NCBI RefSeq assembly: GCF_900240335.1
Contig: NZ_LT964979.1
Span: forward strand, 2,542,001-2,606,000
Reading direction: 5' to 3'
Origin: Flavimobilis massiliensis
GTDB lineage: Bacteria > Actinomycetota > Actinomycetes > Actinomycetales > Cellulomonadaceae
DNA length: 64,000 nucleotides
The notes beneath the pieces were generated by a model that was not told the DNA's origin, made no database searches, and worked only from the letters and a program-made list of their open reading frames with translations. The translations under genes were made by a program, and so were the position numbers. Below are positions 33,908 through 42,383 of the stretch, in pieces; position 1 is the stretch's first letter; the number at the start of each line of letters is the position of its first letter.

Positions 33908-35263
33908 ATGGCCGGCATCGGCATCGACGGCATCGTCTCGGGCCTCGACACGACGACGATCATCAACCAGCTCATGAAGCTCGAGGCGAACCAGCAGACG
34001 CTCCTCAGCATCAAGAAGTCGTCGACCTCCGCGACAGTCACCGCGCTCCAGGGACTCAACACGCGCTTCGCGTCGCTCGCCGAGTCCGCGAAGAAGCTCG
34101 CCGACCCCGCGTCGTGGAACGCCGTCACCGCGACCTCGAGCTCGACGTCCGTCACGGTCGCCGCCGGCGCGAAGGCCGCCGCCGGCTCGATCACCTTCAC
34201 GGTCGACTCCCTCGCGACCGCGCAGTCCTCGCTCGTCGACGTCCCCGCCGATCTCGACCCCGCGAACCCCTCGCTCGTCCTGCGCGTCGCAGGCGGTGAC
34301 CCCGTCACCGTCACCGCGCTCAGCACCGACCCGCGCGACCTCGCCGCCGCCGTCAACAAGGCCGACCTCGGCGTGCGCGCCTCGATCATCAACGTCGGCA
34401 CGGCCGACGCCCCCGAGCACAAGCTCCAGCTGACGTCGACGAGCACCGGCGCCACCAACGGCTTCACCGCCGAGGCCATGACGACGAGCGGCACGCGCGC
34501 CCTCGACCTCACCGAGATCGTCGCAGCCGCCGACGCCCGTCTCACGCTCTTCCCCGGCAGCGCCGCCGAGCGCACCGTGACGAGCGCCTCGAACTCCGTC
34601 GCCGGTCTTATCGAGGACGTCACCCTCACGCTCACCGCGACGAGCACCGACCCCGTCGCTGTCACCCTCGTCCGCGACGACGCAACCCTCACGAAGAACG
34701 CCAAGGGCCTCGTCTCCAACCTCAACGTCCTCCTCGAGGAGATCTCCTCGAGGACCACCGCCACGACGACGACGGGTACCGACGGCTCGACAAAGCTCAC
34801 GCCAGGCGTCCTCGCAAGCGAGAGCCTCGTCCGAGGCCTCGGCACCGACCTCCTCAGCGCAGCAGGCCTCACCGTCGACGGCGAGTCGCTCGCAAGCGTC
34901 GGGATCACCCTCGGCCGTGACGGCCGCTACGCCTTCGACGAGAAGGCGTTCGGGGACGCCCTCGCGGCCGACCCCGCCAAGGCACAGAAGCTCGTCACCG
35001 CCCTCGCCGAAGCGACCGGGAAGATCGCCCAGCGCGCGTCCGACGCCGACAACGGCACGCTCACCTCACGCATCCGCGGCGGCGAGGACACCGTCAAGGA
35101 CCTCGGCGAGCGCATCACCGCGTGGGACGACCGCCTCGCGACACGACGCGCAACCCTCGAACGCACCTACGCGGCCCTCGAGGTCTCGCTCTCGAAACTC
35201 AACAACACCTCGAGCTGGCTCGAGCAGCAGCTCGCGCAGCTCAACGGAGGGACGAAGAAGTGA
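33908..35263 (+). CDS. fliD: Flagellar filament cap protein FliD
   Basis: 451 residues. N-terminal GIDGIVSGLDTTTIINQLMKLE is the FliD signature, and the C-terminus (ITAWDDRLATRRATLERTYAALEVSLSKLNNTSSWLEQQLAQL) is a coiled coil typical of FliD_C. It caps the filament tip and guides flagellin assembly. AAGGGA lies eight bases upstream of ATG 33908. It overlaps fliS by four bases. Confidence 0.95.
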   Translation: MAGIGIDGIVSGLDTTTIINQLMKLEANQQTLLSIKKSSTSATVTALQGLNTRFASLAESAKKLADPASWNAVTATSSSTSVTVAAGAKAAAGSITFTVDSLATAQSSLVDVPADLDPANPSLVLRVAGGDPVTVTALSTDPRDLAAAVNKADLGVRASIINVGTADAPEHKLQLTSTSTGATNGFTAEAMTTSGTRALDLTEIVAAADARLTLFPGSAAERTVTSASNSVAGLIEDVTLTLTATSTDPVAVTLVRDDATLTKNAKGLVSNLNVLLEEISSRTTATTTTGTDGSTKLTPGVLASESLVRGLGTDLLSAAGLTVDGESLASVGITLGRDGRYAFDEKAFGDALAADPAKAQKLVTALAEATGKIAQRASDADNGTLTSRIRGGEDTVKDLGERITAWDDRLATRRATLERTYAALEVSLSKLNNTSSWLEQQLAQLNGGTKK

Positions 35264-35706
35264 CCGTCGCCGCAAGCGCCCGCCGCGCCCAGTTCCTCCG
35301 CGAATCCGTCCTCGCGGCGAGCCCCGGACGGCTCGTCGTCATGCTCTACGACCGTCTCGCGCTCGACCTCGAGCGTGCGGGCGCCGCGTCAGCCGCCGGC
35401 GACCGCAGCGGAGCCGCGCAGCACGCGGGGCACGCGCAGGACGTCCTCGCCGAGCTCATGTCCTCCCTCGACCTCGAGGCATGGGACGGCGCCCCGCAGC
35501 TCTTCGCCCTCTACACGCACCTGCTCACCGAGACGATGACTGCGACGATCGCGCTCGACACCGAGCGGTTCGCCACCTGCCGTGCCCACATCGCCGAGCT
35601 GCGCGACGCGTGGCACGGGGCGCTCCACGAGATCGACATCGAGGCGGCAGGCGTCCCGGCGCCCGCCCGCACCGTCGGCCCGCGCGGCGACCTCGGCATC
35701 GCGTGA
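35260..35706 (+). CDS. fliS: Flagellin export chaperone FliS
   Basis: 148 residues from GTG 35260, which overlaps the fliD stop (GTGA). FliS signs: FLRESVLAASPGRLVVMLYDRLALDLERA, then LMSSLDLEAW...LFALYTHLLTETMTATI. FliS binds the flagellin C-terminus to stop premature assembly. The ~25-residue end is Pro-rich. Confidence 0.93.
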   Translation: MTVAASARRAQFLRESVLAASPGRLVVMLYDRLALDLERAGAASAAGDRSGAAQHAGHAQDVLAELMSSLDLEAWDGAPQLFALYTHLLTETMTATIALDTERFATCRAHIAELRDAWHGALHEIDIEAAGVPAPARTVGPRGDLGIA

Positions 35707-35712
35707 CGCGAC

Positions 35713-36042
35713 ATGAGCGCCACGACAGCCGCTGACGTCACCGCGTGGTCGCAGGCTCTCGACGCGCTCGAGGCCGACCTCGCGGAGACGAACCTCCTCC
35801 TCGACGGGTCGCTCGACGAGGTCGCACCGCTCGTCCTGCGCCGCGCAACCGCCTGGCGCGTCCCCCAGGGCCTCGGCCCGATGCCCACCGAGCTCTCCGA
35901 GCGTGCGACCGCGGTCCTCACGAAGCAGCGCGAGACCGCAGGGCGCCTCGCGCGCGCGCTCAGCGCGACGAAGGTCCGCACGCGGATCCTCGACGCGCGA
36001 CCCGACCGCGCCCGGCCCGTCTACCTCGACGCTGAAGGGTGA
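35713..36042 (+). CDS. Small helical protein in the FliT position
   Basis: 109 residues, not recognised by sequence. Residues 8-35 (WSQALDALEADLAETNLLL) are amphipathic and helical, as is 60-90. It lies six bases after fliS and before the flgB promoter, the place where fliT (chaperone of FliD) is found in other bacteria. A FliT-like role is inference from position, size and helicity. Confidence 0.6.
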   Translation: MSATTAADVTAWSQALDALEADLAETNLLLDGSLDEVAPLVLRRATAWRVPQGLGPMPTELSERATAVLTKQRETAGRLARALSATKVRTRILDARPDRARPVYLDAEG

Positions 36043-36089
36043 GGCGCGCACGTCGTGCGCGCACACCGCTGAAAGTTCTTCCCCCAACT

Positions 36090-36117
36090 TCCTCATAGCC
36101 CGGCGCGCCGGGCCGAT
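36090..36117 (+). promoter_or_regulatory. Sigma-28-type promoter of the flgB operon, with palindromic spacer
   Basis: CTCAT, 15 bases, GCCGATGA. The spacer contains the 16-bp perfect palindrome GCCCGGCGCGCCGGGC (36096-36111), which reaches into the -10 block. It could be an operator or a terminator for the preceding gene. Confidence 0.85.
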
Positions 36118-36194
36118 GAGCCCTCTGAGCAACGGATTGCTCGCCTGAATGCCACGGACTGGCTGCCCTCTCCGCTCGACCCTGGAGGCGACGC

Positions 36195-36533
36195 GTGCTC
36201 CAATCCGTGACCCTGTCAGCGCTCACAAGCGCGCTCGACGGCCTCGCCGAACGACAGCGGGCCATCGCCGACAACGTAGCGAACGTCCAGACCCCCGGGT
36301 ACCACGCGCGCCGCGTCGCGTTCGAGGAGCAACTGCTCGGCGCGGTGCAGGACGGGCACGGCGACGTCGCCCCGTCGTCCGCGCGCAGCCTCGAACCGAC
36401 ACGCCTCGACGGCAACAACGTCAACCTTGACACCGAGACGCTCTCGAACATCGACACCGTGCTGCGCGTCCAGCTCGCCACGCGAGCGGTCGACGGCAAG
36501 TTCAGCTCGGTCCGCACAGCGATGAGGAGCTGA
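36195..36533 (+). CDS. flgB: Flagellar rod protein FlgB
   Basis: 112 residues. GTG with GGAGG six bases upstream. LTSALDGLAERQRAIADNVANVQTPGYHARRVAFEEQL is the rod-protein N-terminal motif. FlgB sits at the base of the rod on FliE/FliF. First gene of an eleven-gene cluster to flgE with almost no spacing. Confidence 0.93.
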   Translation: MLQSVTLSALTSALDGLAERQRAIADNVANVQTPGYHARRVAFEEQLLGAVQDGHGDVAPSSARSLEPTRLDGNNVNLDTETLSNIDTVLRVQLATRAVDGKFSSVRTAMRS

Positions 36534-36534
36534 G

Positions 36535-36927
36535 ATGACGATCTTCGGAGCGATCGGGATCGCGAGCAGCGGCCTCACAGTCCACCGCAAGTGGCTCGAC
36601 GCCGTGAGCGACAACCTCACGAACGCCAACAACGCCACCGCGACGAGCGAGGAAGCGTTCCGCGCCCGCTACGTCGTCGCCGGCGAGATGGACGGCGGCG
36701 GCGTCCAGGTGCGCGGCACCGTCCTCGGCCCGGCCGAGGGCCGCCTGGTCCACGAGCCCACGCACCCCCTCGCGGACGAGGACGGCTACGTCCGCTACCC
36801 CGAGATCGACCTGTCCTCCCAGATGACGCAGCTCATCATGGCGCAGCGCGGCTACCAGGCATCGGCGACGGTCGTCGACCGTGCCAAGGAGACCTACGAG
36901 GCCGCCCTGCAGATCGGACGTTCCTGA
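36535..36927 (+). CDS. flgC: Flagellar rod protein FlgC
   Basis: 130 residues. N-terminal AIGIASSGLTVHRKWLDAVSDNLTNANN and C-terminal YPEIDLSSQMTQLIMAQRGYQASATVVDRAKETYEAAL are typical FlgC. It forms part of the proximal rod. Starts two bases after flgB stop. Confidence 0.94.
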   Translation: MTIFGAIGIASSGLTVHRKWLDAVSDNLTNANNATATSEEAFRARYVVAGEMDGGGVQVRGTVLGPAEGRLVHEPTHPLADEDGYVRYPEIDLSSQMTQLIMAQRGYQASATVVDRAKETYEAALQIGRS

Positions 36928-37265
36928 TGATCGACGCACTCGGAGCGATCGGCACGACGCCGACCCGCTACCTCGACGCCGACGCCCTCGCCGCGCTCGG
37001 CACGACCGTCACCCCGGCCCGACCCGTCGCCACGTCCACCGACGACGGCGGATTCGGCGGCGTGCTCGTCGGCGCGCTCGACGACGTCCGCGCAGCCCAA
37101 GAGACATCCGACGCCCTCGCCGTCCGTGCCGTCACCGGCGACCTCCAGGACGTCCACCAGTACACGATCGCCTCGTCGCAGGCCGCGCTCATGCTCGAGC
37201 TCACGGCCACCGTGCGCACTAAGGCTGTCGACGCGTTCAACGAGATCATGAGGATGCAGGCCTGA
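36927..37265 (+). CDS. fliE: Flagellar hook-basal body protein FliE
   Basis: 112 residues from ATG 36927 overlapping the flgC stop. The C-terminal half, FGGVLVGALDDVRAAQETSDALAVRAVTGDLQDVHQYTIASSQAALMLELTATVRTKAVDAFNEIMRMQ, is clear FliE. It links the MS ring to the rod. Confidence 0.92.
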   Translation: MIDALGAIGTTPTRYLDADALAALGTTVTPARPVATSTDDGGFGGVLVGALDDVRAAQETSDALAVRAVTGDLQDVHQYTIASSQAALMLELTATVRTKAVDAFNEIMRMQA

Positions 37266-38878
37266 TGCCCGAGAAGTTCTCCGTCGCCCTCGGCCGCGTC
37301 GGCGGCGCCGTGCGCGAGTTCACCGTCGCGCAGCGCACCCTCGCCCTCATCGGCCTCGCAGGCATCGCGCTCGTCGTCGTCGCCCTCGTCGTGTGGGCCA
37401 ACAGACCCACCTACGCGCCGCTCTTCACCGGCCTGTCCGCCCAAGACGCGAGCGCCGTCGTCGAGGTCCTCGAAGGTGAGGGCGTCGGCTACGAGCTTGC
37501 CGACGGCGGCAGCTCCGTCCTCGTCGCCCGTGACGCCGTCTACCGCATGCGGCTCGCAACCGCCGCCGCAGGACTCCCGGCCGACTCGAGCCAGGGCGGC
37601 TACTCGCTCCTCGACGACATGGGCATGAGCTCCTCGGAGTTCCAGCAGACAACGACATACAAGCGCGCCCTCGAAGGGGAGCTCGCCGCGACGATCGGCG
37701 CACTCGACGGCGTCCGTGCCGCCTCCGTGCGTCTTGCGCTCCCAGAGAAGACGGTGTTCGTCGCCGAGACCCCCGACCCCACCGCGTCCGTCTTCGTGAC
37801 GCTCGACCGCGGGACGACGCTCAGCAGCGACAAGGTCCAGGCCATCACCCACCTCGTCTCCGCCTCGATCGAGGGCATGAAGGCCACCGACGTCGCCGTC
37901 GTCGACTCCGCAGGCACCGTCCTGTCCGCCGTCGGTGCGACCCCCGGCGCCGCGGACAGCGGCACCGACAAGCGCGTCACCGCCTACGAGAGCCGCGTCG
38001 GCGCCGCCGTCCAGACGATGCTCGACCGCATCGTCGGCCCCGGGCGGGCCGTCGTGTCCGTCACCGCCGAGCTCGACCTCGACAGCCGGACGACCACCTC
38101 GGAGAAGTTCGAAAGCCCCGACGAGCGGCTCCCGCTCACCGAGAAGACCGAGCGCGAGGAGTTCAAGGGACCGGGGAACGGCACGTCCGGTGTGCTCGGC
38201 CCCGACAACATCGCGGTCCCCGGCGGCACGGGAACCGGAGACGGCGAGTACCTCAACGAGTCGAGCACTGTGACGAACGCCGTCGACAAGATCACCGAGA
38301 TCACCGAGCAGACCCCCGGCACGGTCCGGCGGCAGTCCGTGTCCGTCGCCGTCGACTCCGCAACTGGCAACGCCCTCGTCATGGCCGACCTCCAGCAGCT
38401 CGTCGCGACAGCCGCAGGCATCGACCCCGAACGCGGCGACGTCGTCACGGTCCAGCGCATGACCTTCGACACCACCGCAGCCGACGCGGCCGCCGAGGCG
38501 CTCGCCGCCGACGAGGCCGCGGCCGCAGCCGCCGAGCGCGAGACGCTCATCCGCAACGCCGCGATCGCCGGCGTCACGCTCCTCGCACTCCTCATCGCCG
38601 TGTTCGCCCTCCGCCGCCGTCGCGCACCCGCGCCCGAACGGCTCGCGCTCGACCTCGGCGAGATCGACGTCCGACCCCTCGCCGCACCCGACCCGACGGC
38701 CCTCGCGCTTGACGTCGTCGACGAGGCGCAGCGCACGCTCGTCGCCTCCCGCCCGGTCGACCGCGCACAGATCGAGGCCGATGCCAAGCGCGCCGCGGTC
38801 ATGTCCGCCGCGGACGACGACCCGGGTGACATGGCGGACCGCATCCGCGCGCTCATGGATTCGGGGGCCCGCTCATGA
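37265..38878 (+). CDS. fliF: Flagellar MS-ring protein FliF
   Basis: 537 residues. TM1 at ~25-44, periplasm-side ring-building motifs (YAPLFTGLSAQDASAVVEVLEGEGVGYEL, EFQQTTTYKRALEGELAATI, RLALPEKTVF), TM2 at ~430-447, and a cytoplasmic tail that binds FliG (DDDPGDMADRIRALMDSG). The start overlaps fliE by one base and the end overlaps fliG by four. Confidence 0.96.
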   Translation: MPEKFSVALGRVGGAVREFTVAQRTLALIGLAGIALVVVALVVWANRPTYAPLFTGLSAQDASAVVEVLEGEGVGYELADGGSSVLVARDAVYRMRLATAAAGLPADSSQGGYSLLDDMGMSSSEFQQTTTYKRALEGELAATIGALDGVRAASVRLALPEKTVFVAETPDPTASVFVTLDRGTTLSSDKVQAITHLVSASIEGMKATDVAVVDSAGTVLSAVGATPGAADSGTDKRVTAYESRVGAAVQTMLDRIVGPGRAVVSVTAELDLDSRTTTSEKFESPDERLPLTEKTEREEFKGPGNGTSGVLGPDNIAVPGGTGTGDGEYLNESSTVTNAVDKITEITEQTPGTVRRQSVSVAVDSATGNALVMADLQQLVATAAGIDPERGDVVTVQRMTFDTTAADAAAEALAADEAAAAAAERETLIRNAAIAGVTLLALLIAVFALRRRRAPAPERLALDLGEIDVRPLAAPDPTALALDVVDEAQRTLVASRPVDRAQIEADAKRAAVMSAADDDPGDMADRIRALMDSGARS

Positions 38879-39975
38879 CGGTGACGACGACCGCACCGAC
38901 CGCCGCCGAGACGACCGCGGCCATCGCCGCGCCCGTCGAGGAGGTGCCCCGTCCCAAGCCGCGCCCCAACATCGCCGGGCTCTCCGGGACGCAGCGCGCA
39001 GCGCTCGTCCTCATGCAGCTCGGCCGCGAGCGGGCCGCGCGCATCCTCGCGCTCCTCTCCGAGCCGGAGATTGAGGAGGTCACGGCCGCGATCGTCCGCA
39101 TGGAACGCATCGACCGTGACGTCGTCGACGCGGTCATCGGCGAGTTCCACGAGACGATGGCGGTGAGCCAGCAGGTGTCCCGCGGGGGGATCGACTACGC
39201 GACCCAGCTCCTCGAAGGAGCCGTCGGCGCCGAGAAGGCCGGCGAGATGCTCGAGCGCCTCCAGACGTCGCTCGCCGGCAAGCCCTTCGAGTACCTCCAG
39301 CAGGCCGACGCCCGCCAGGTCATCGCGCTCATCAACGGCGAGCACCCCCAGACGATCGCGCTCGTCCTCGCGCACCTGCGTCCCGAGCACGCGTCCCAGA
39401 TCCTCACGGGCCTCCAGCCAGCGATGCAGGCGCAGGTCGCGCACCGCATCGCCCTCATGGAGCGCGCCGCGCCCGACATCGTCTCGGCCGTGGCGGACGC
39501 CCTCGAGCGCAAGTCCGCCTCCGTCCTCACGCCCCGCGAGTCGTCCGCGATCGGCGGCGTTCAGCCCCTCGTCGAGATCATCAACCGCGCCGACCCGAGC
39601 ACCGAGAAGCTCATCCTCGAGGGGCTCGAAGACCGGGACGCGGACCTGGCCGACGAGGTCCGCTCGCGCATGTTCGTCTTCGCGGACATCGTGCTCCTCG
39701 AGGACCGCGCGCTCCAGCTCGTCATGCGCGGCGTCGACACACCGACACTCGCGCTTGCGCTCAAGGGCGCGGGCGACGCCGAGCGGGACGCGGTCCTCCG
39801 CAACATGTCGGAGCGCGCGCGCACCAACCTCGTCGAGGAGATTGAGCTGCTCGGCCCGGTCCGCGTCTCGCAGGTCGAGGAAGCCCGGTCCGAGATCGTC
39901 CAGGGCATCCGCCGCCTCGAGGAAGCCGGTCAGATCGTCATCACCCGCGAGGGCGAGGACGAGTATGTCAGCTGA
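38875..39975 (+). CDS. fliG: Flagellar motor switch protein FliG
   Basis: 366 residues. N-terminal GLSGTQRAALVLMQLGRERAARIL binds FliF. Middle-domain EHPQTIALVLAHLRPEHASQIL is characteristic. The C-terminal torque helix region (RGVDTPTLALALKGAGDAERDAVLRNMSERARTNLVEEIELLGPVRVSQVEEA) has the charged residues that meet MotA. Part of the C-ring. Confidence 0.97.
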   Translation: MTVTTTAPTAAETTAAIAAPVEEVPRPKPRPNIAGLSGTQRAALVLMQLGRERAARILALLSEPEIEEVTAAIVRMERIDRDVVDAVIGEFHETMAVSQQVSRGGIDYATQLLEGAVGAEKAGEMLERLQTSLAGKPFEYLQQADARQVIALINGEHPQTIALVLAHLRPEHASQILTGLQPAMQAQVAHRIALMERAAPDIVSAVADALERKSASVLTPRESSAIGGVQPLVEIINRADPSTEKLILEGLEDRDADLADEVRSRMFVFADIVLLEDRALQLVMRGVDTPTLALALKGAGDAERDAVLRNMSERARTNLVEEIELLGPVRVSQVEEARSEIVQGIRRLEEAGQIVITREGEDEYVS

Positions 39976-40645
39976 GCGTGTCTTCGCGCCGACGCAGCTC
40001 CCCGCGGCTTCCGCGGGGACCTCCGTCGTGCGCGAGCAGGCGCGGGTCGCCGGGTACGCCGCCGGGTGGGCCGCAGGCTCACGCGCGGCGTCCGAGGCGG
40101 CGCAGCACGCTGCTCAGCGCGTCGCCGTGCGCGCCGCGGACGCCGAGGACGAGGCCCGGGCACGACTCGGCGACGCGCTGCGTACCCTCGGCGCCGCGGC
40201 CGGCGCCGCAGCCTCCCGCGAGAGCAGCGTGCTCGCCGACGCCACCGCCACGATCGTCCTCCTCGCGCTCGACCTCGCCGAAGCGATCATCGGCGTCGAG
40301 CTCGCCGACGGCGAGCGCTCCGCACGATCGACGCTCGCACGCGCACTCACGGCCACCGCGCCGGGGGAGACCGTCGTCGTGCGGCTCAACCCGCACGACC
40401 ATCTCGAGCTGCAGGAAGCGTGCGCCAACAGGTCGCTCGAGCTCCCCGCCGGCGTGAGCCTCGTCGACGACGCGACGCTCGCACGCGGCGACGCCGTGAG
40501 CGAGCTGCCCTCGGGGCACCTCGACGCGCGGCTCGGCCCCGCAGTCGAACGGCTCCGCGAGGCCCTCGACGAGCTCGTCTCGGAGGGCGACAACCTCGGC
40601 GAGATCCTCGCCACGGTGCAGACTCCCGCAGGCGGCCGACCATGA
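39965..40645 (+). CDS. fliH: Flagellar assembly protein FliH-like
   Basis: 226 residues. The N-terminal AGYAAGWAAGSRAASEAAQ is a small-residue helix like the GxxxG repeats of FliH. The C-terminal half (VVVRLNPHDHLELQEACANRSLELPAGVSLVDDATLARGDAVSELPSGHLDARL) fits FliH/HrpE. It regulates the FliI ATPase in export. Overlaps fliG by 11 bases and fliI by four. Confidence 0.88.
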   Translation: MSAERVFAPTQLPAASAGTSVVREQARVAGYAAGWAAGSRAASEAAQHAAQRVAVRAADAEDEARARLGDALRTLGAAAGAAASRESSVLADATATIVLLALDLAEAIIGVELADGERSARSTLARALTATAPGETVVVRLNPHDHLELQEACANRSLELPAGVSLVDDATLARGDAVSELPSGHLDARLGPAVERLREALDELVSEGDNLGEILATVQTPAGGRP

Positions 40646-41949
40646 GCTGGGTGACAGCGCTCGACGCAGCGCGCCCCGAGATCGTCGGCCGCGTCCGCGA
40701 GGCCGTCGGGCTCTCCGTCGAGATCGAGGGCCTGCGCTGCGCGATCGGTGACCTCGTTGAGCTCGGCCCTGACCGGCTCCCCGCCGAGGTCGTCGCGACG
40801 TCCGGCGACATCCTGCGCTGCATGCCGCTCGCGCCCGCAACCGGCATCCGCACGGGTCTCGACGCGCGGTCCGCAGGCGGCCCGCTTCGCGTGCCCGTCG
40901 GTCCCGGCCTCCTCGGTCGCGTCCTCGACGGGCTGGGCCGCCCCATCGACGGTCTCGGCCCGCTGCGCGGCGTCCGACGTGTGCCCGTCGAGATGGCCGC
41001 ACCCCACCCCCTCGAACGTGCACGTGTCGCCGAGCCCCTCCACCTCGGCGTGCGCGTGCTCGACACCCTCACCGCAGTCGGCCGCGGACAGCGCATCGGC
41101 CTGTTCGCTGGGTCGGGCGTCGGCAAGTCGACGCTCCTGTCGATGGTGGCACGCGGCACCGAGGCCGAGGTCTCGGTCATCGCGCTCGTCGGCGAACGCG
41201 GACGCGAGGTGCGCGAGTTCCTCGAGGACGACCTCGGTCCCGAAGGGCTCGCGCGCTCCGTCGTCGTCGTCGCGACGAGCGACCAGCCTGCGCTCGTCCG
41301 CCGACGCTCCGCGTTCGTCGCGACACGGATCGCCGAGGACCTGCGCGAGCAGGGCCGCCACGCCGTCCTCATGATGGACTCCCTCACCCGCGTCGCTATG
41401 GCGCAGCGGGAGATCGGCCTGTCCGTGGGCGAGCCGCCCGCGACCCGCGGCTACCCTCCGTCGACGTTCTCCGTGCTCGCCGAGCTTCTCGAGCGCGCCG
41501 GGACCGGGGCTTCTGGATCGGTGACGGGCATCTACACGGTGCTCGTCGACGGCGACGACCACAACGAGCCGATCGCCGACGCTGCCCGCTCGATCCTCGA
41601 CGGCCACGTCGTGCTCGACCGCAGCCTCGCGACCTCGGGCCACTTCCCGGCCGTCGACGCGCTCGGCTCGATCTCGCGCGTCGCGTCCCGCGTGACGACG
41701 CCCTCGCAGCGCGGCGACGCGACGGAGCTGCGCCGCGTCATGGCAGCCCGCCGCGCGGTGCAGGACCTCATCGACGTCGGCGCCTACGTCGCCGGGGCGA
41801 ACCCTCTCGTCGACGCGGCCCTCGCGCACGCCGACCGGATCGACGGCTTCCTGCGGCAGCCGGTCGACGCGCGTGCCGACGCCGATGACTCCTGGCAGCA
41901 GCTCGCACAGCTCGTCGACTCCCTCGGCACACGGAGGGCAGCCGCATGA
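40642..41949 (+). CDS. fliI: Flagellum-specific ATP synthase FliI
   Basis: 435 residues. Walker A GSGVGKST at 157-164, Walker B AVLMMDS at 241-247, and GYPPSTFSVLAELLERAG and DILDGHVVLDR-like segments of the F1/type III ATPase family. It powers type III export with FliH and FliJ. ATG 40642 overlaps the fliH stop; the frame is open further upstream over fliH but is not homologous there. Confidence 0.97.
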   Translation: MSWVTALDAARPEIVGRVREAVGLSVEIEGLRCAIGDLVELGPDRLPAEVVATSGDILRCMPLAPATGIRTGLDARSAGGPLRVPVGPGLLGRVLDGLGRPIDGLGPLRGVRRVPVEMAAPHPLERARVAEPLHLGVRVLDTLTAVGRGQRIGLFAGSGVGKSTLLSMVARGTEAEVSVIALVGERGREVREFLEDDLGPEGLARSVVVVATSDQPALVRRRSAFVATRIAEDLREQGRHAVLMMDSLTRVAMAQREIGLSVGEPPATRGYPPSTFSVLAELLERAGTGASGSVTGIYTVLVDGDDHNEPIADAARSILDGHVVLDRSLATSGHFPAVDALGSISRVASRVTTPSQRGDATELRRVMAARRAVQDLIDVGAYVAGANPLVDAALAHADRIDGFLRQPVDARADADDSWQQLAQLVDSLGTRRAAA

Positions 41950-42383
41950 GCAGAGGGTTCCGTCTCGCGTCGCTCCTCCGGGTGCGCAGGATCCAGGAGG
42001 ACGAGGCCGCCGCACGGCTCGCGAACGCGCACCGCGCGTCCTCGGAGGCGCAGGAGCGCAGCGCGCGGGCCGCGGCCCGGCTCGCAGGCGCGAGCTTCGA
42101 CTCGTCGCTCCCCTTGGGCGTCTGGCAGGCACTCACCGCGACACGTGCAGCGATGCGTCGCTGCCTCGAGGACGCGAACGCGCTCGTCGCGACGCGGCAG
42201 GGGGACGTGGCCGACGCCGAGAAGGCCTGGCACGAGGCGCGCGGCCGCGTGAGGACGTTCGAGCGTCTCGAGGAGCAGCACGACGCGCGGGTCGCCGCGG
42301 CAGAGCTCGCCGACGAGCAGCGCGCGCTCGACGAGGCAGGGGGCCGACGGCCGGCCGGACGACCGGAGGAGACGACAGAATGA
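41946..42383 (+). CDS. fliJ: Flagellar export protein FliJ
   Basis: 145 residues, one long charged coiled coil (FRLASLLRVRRIQEDEAAARLANAHR and RLEEQHDARVAAAELADEQRALDE), the standard FliJ form. It lies between fliI and fliK with four-base overlaps on both sides. FliJ is the export-ATPase stalk. Confidence 0.88.
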   Translation: MSRGFRLASLLRVRRIQEDEAAARLANAHRASSEAQERSARAAARLAGASFDSSLPLGVWQALTATRAAMRRCLEDANALVATRQGDVADAEKAWHEARGRVRTFERLEEQHDARVAAAELADEQRALDEAGGRRPAGRPEETTE

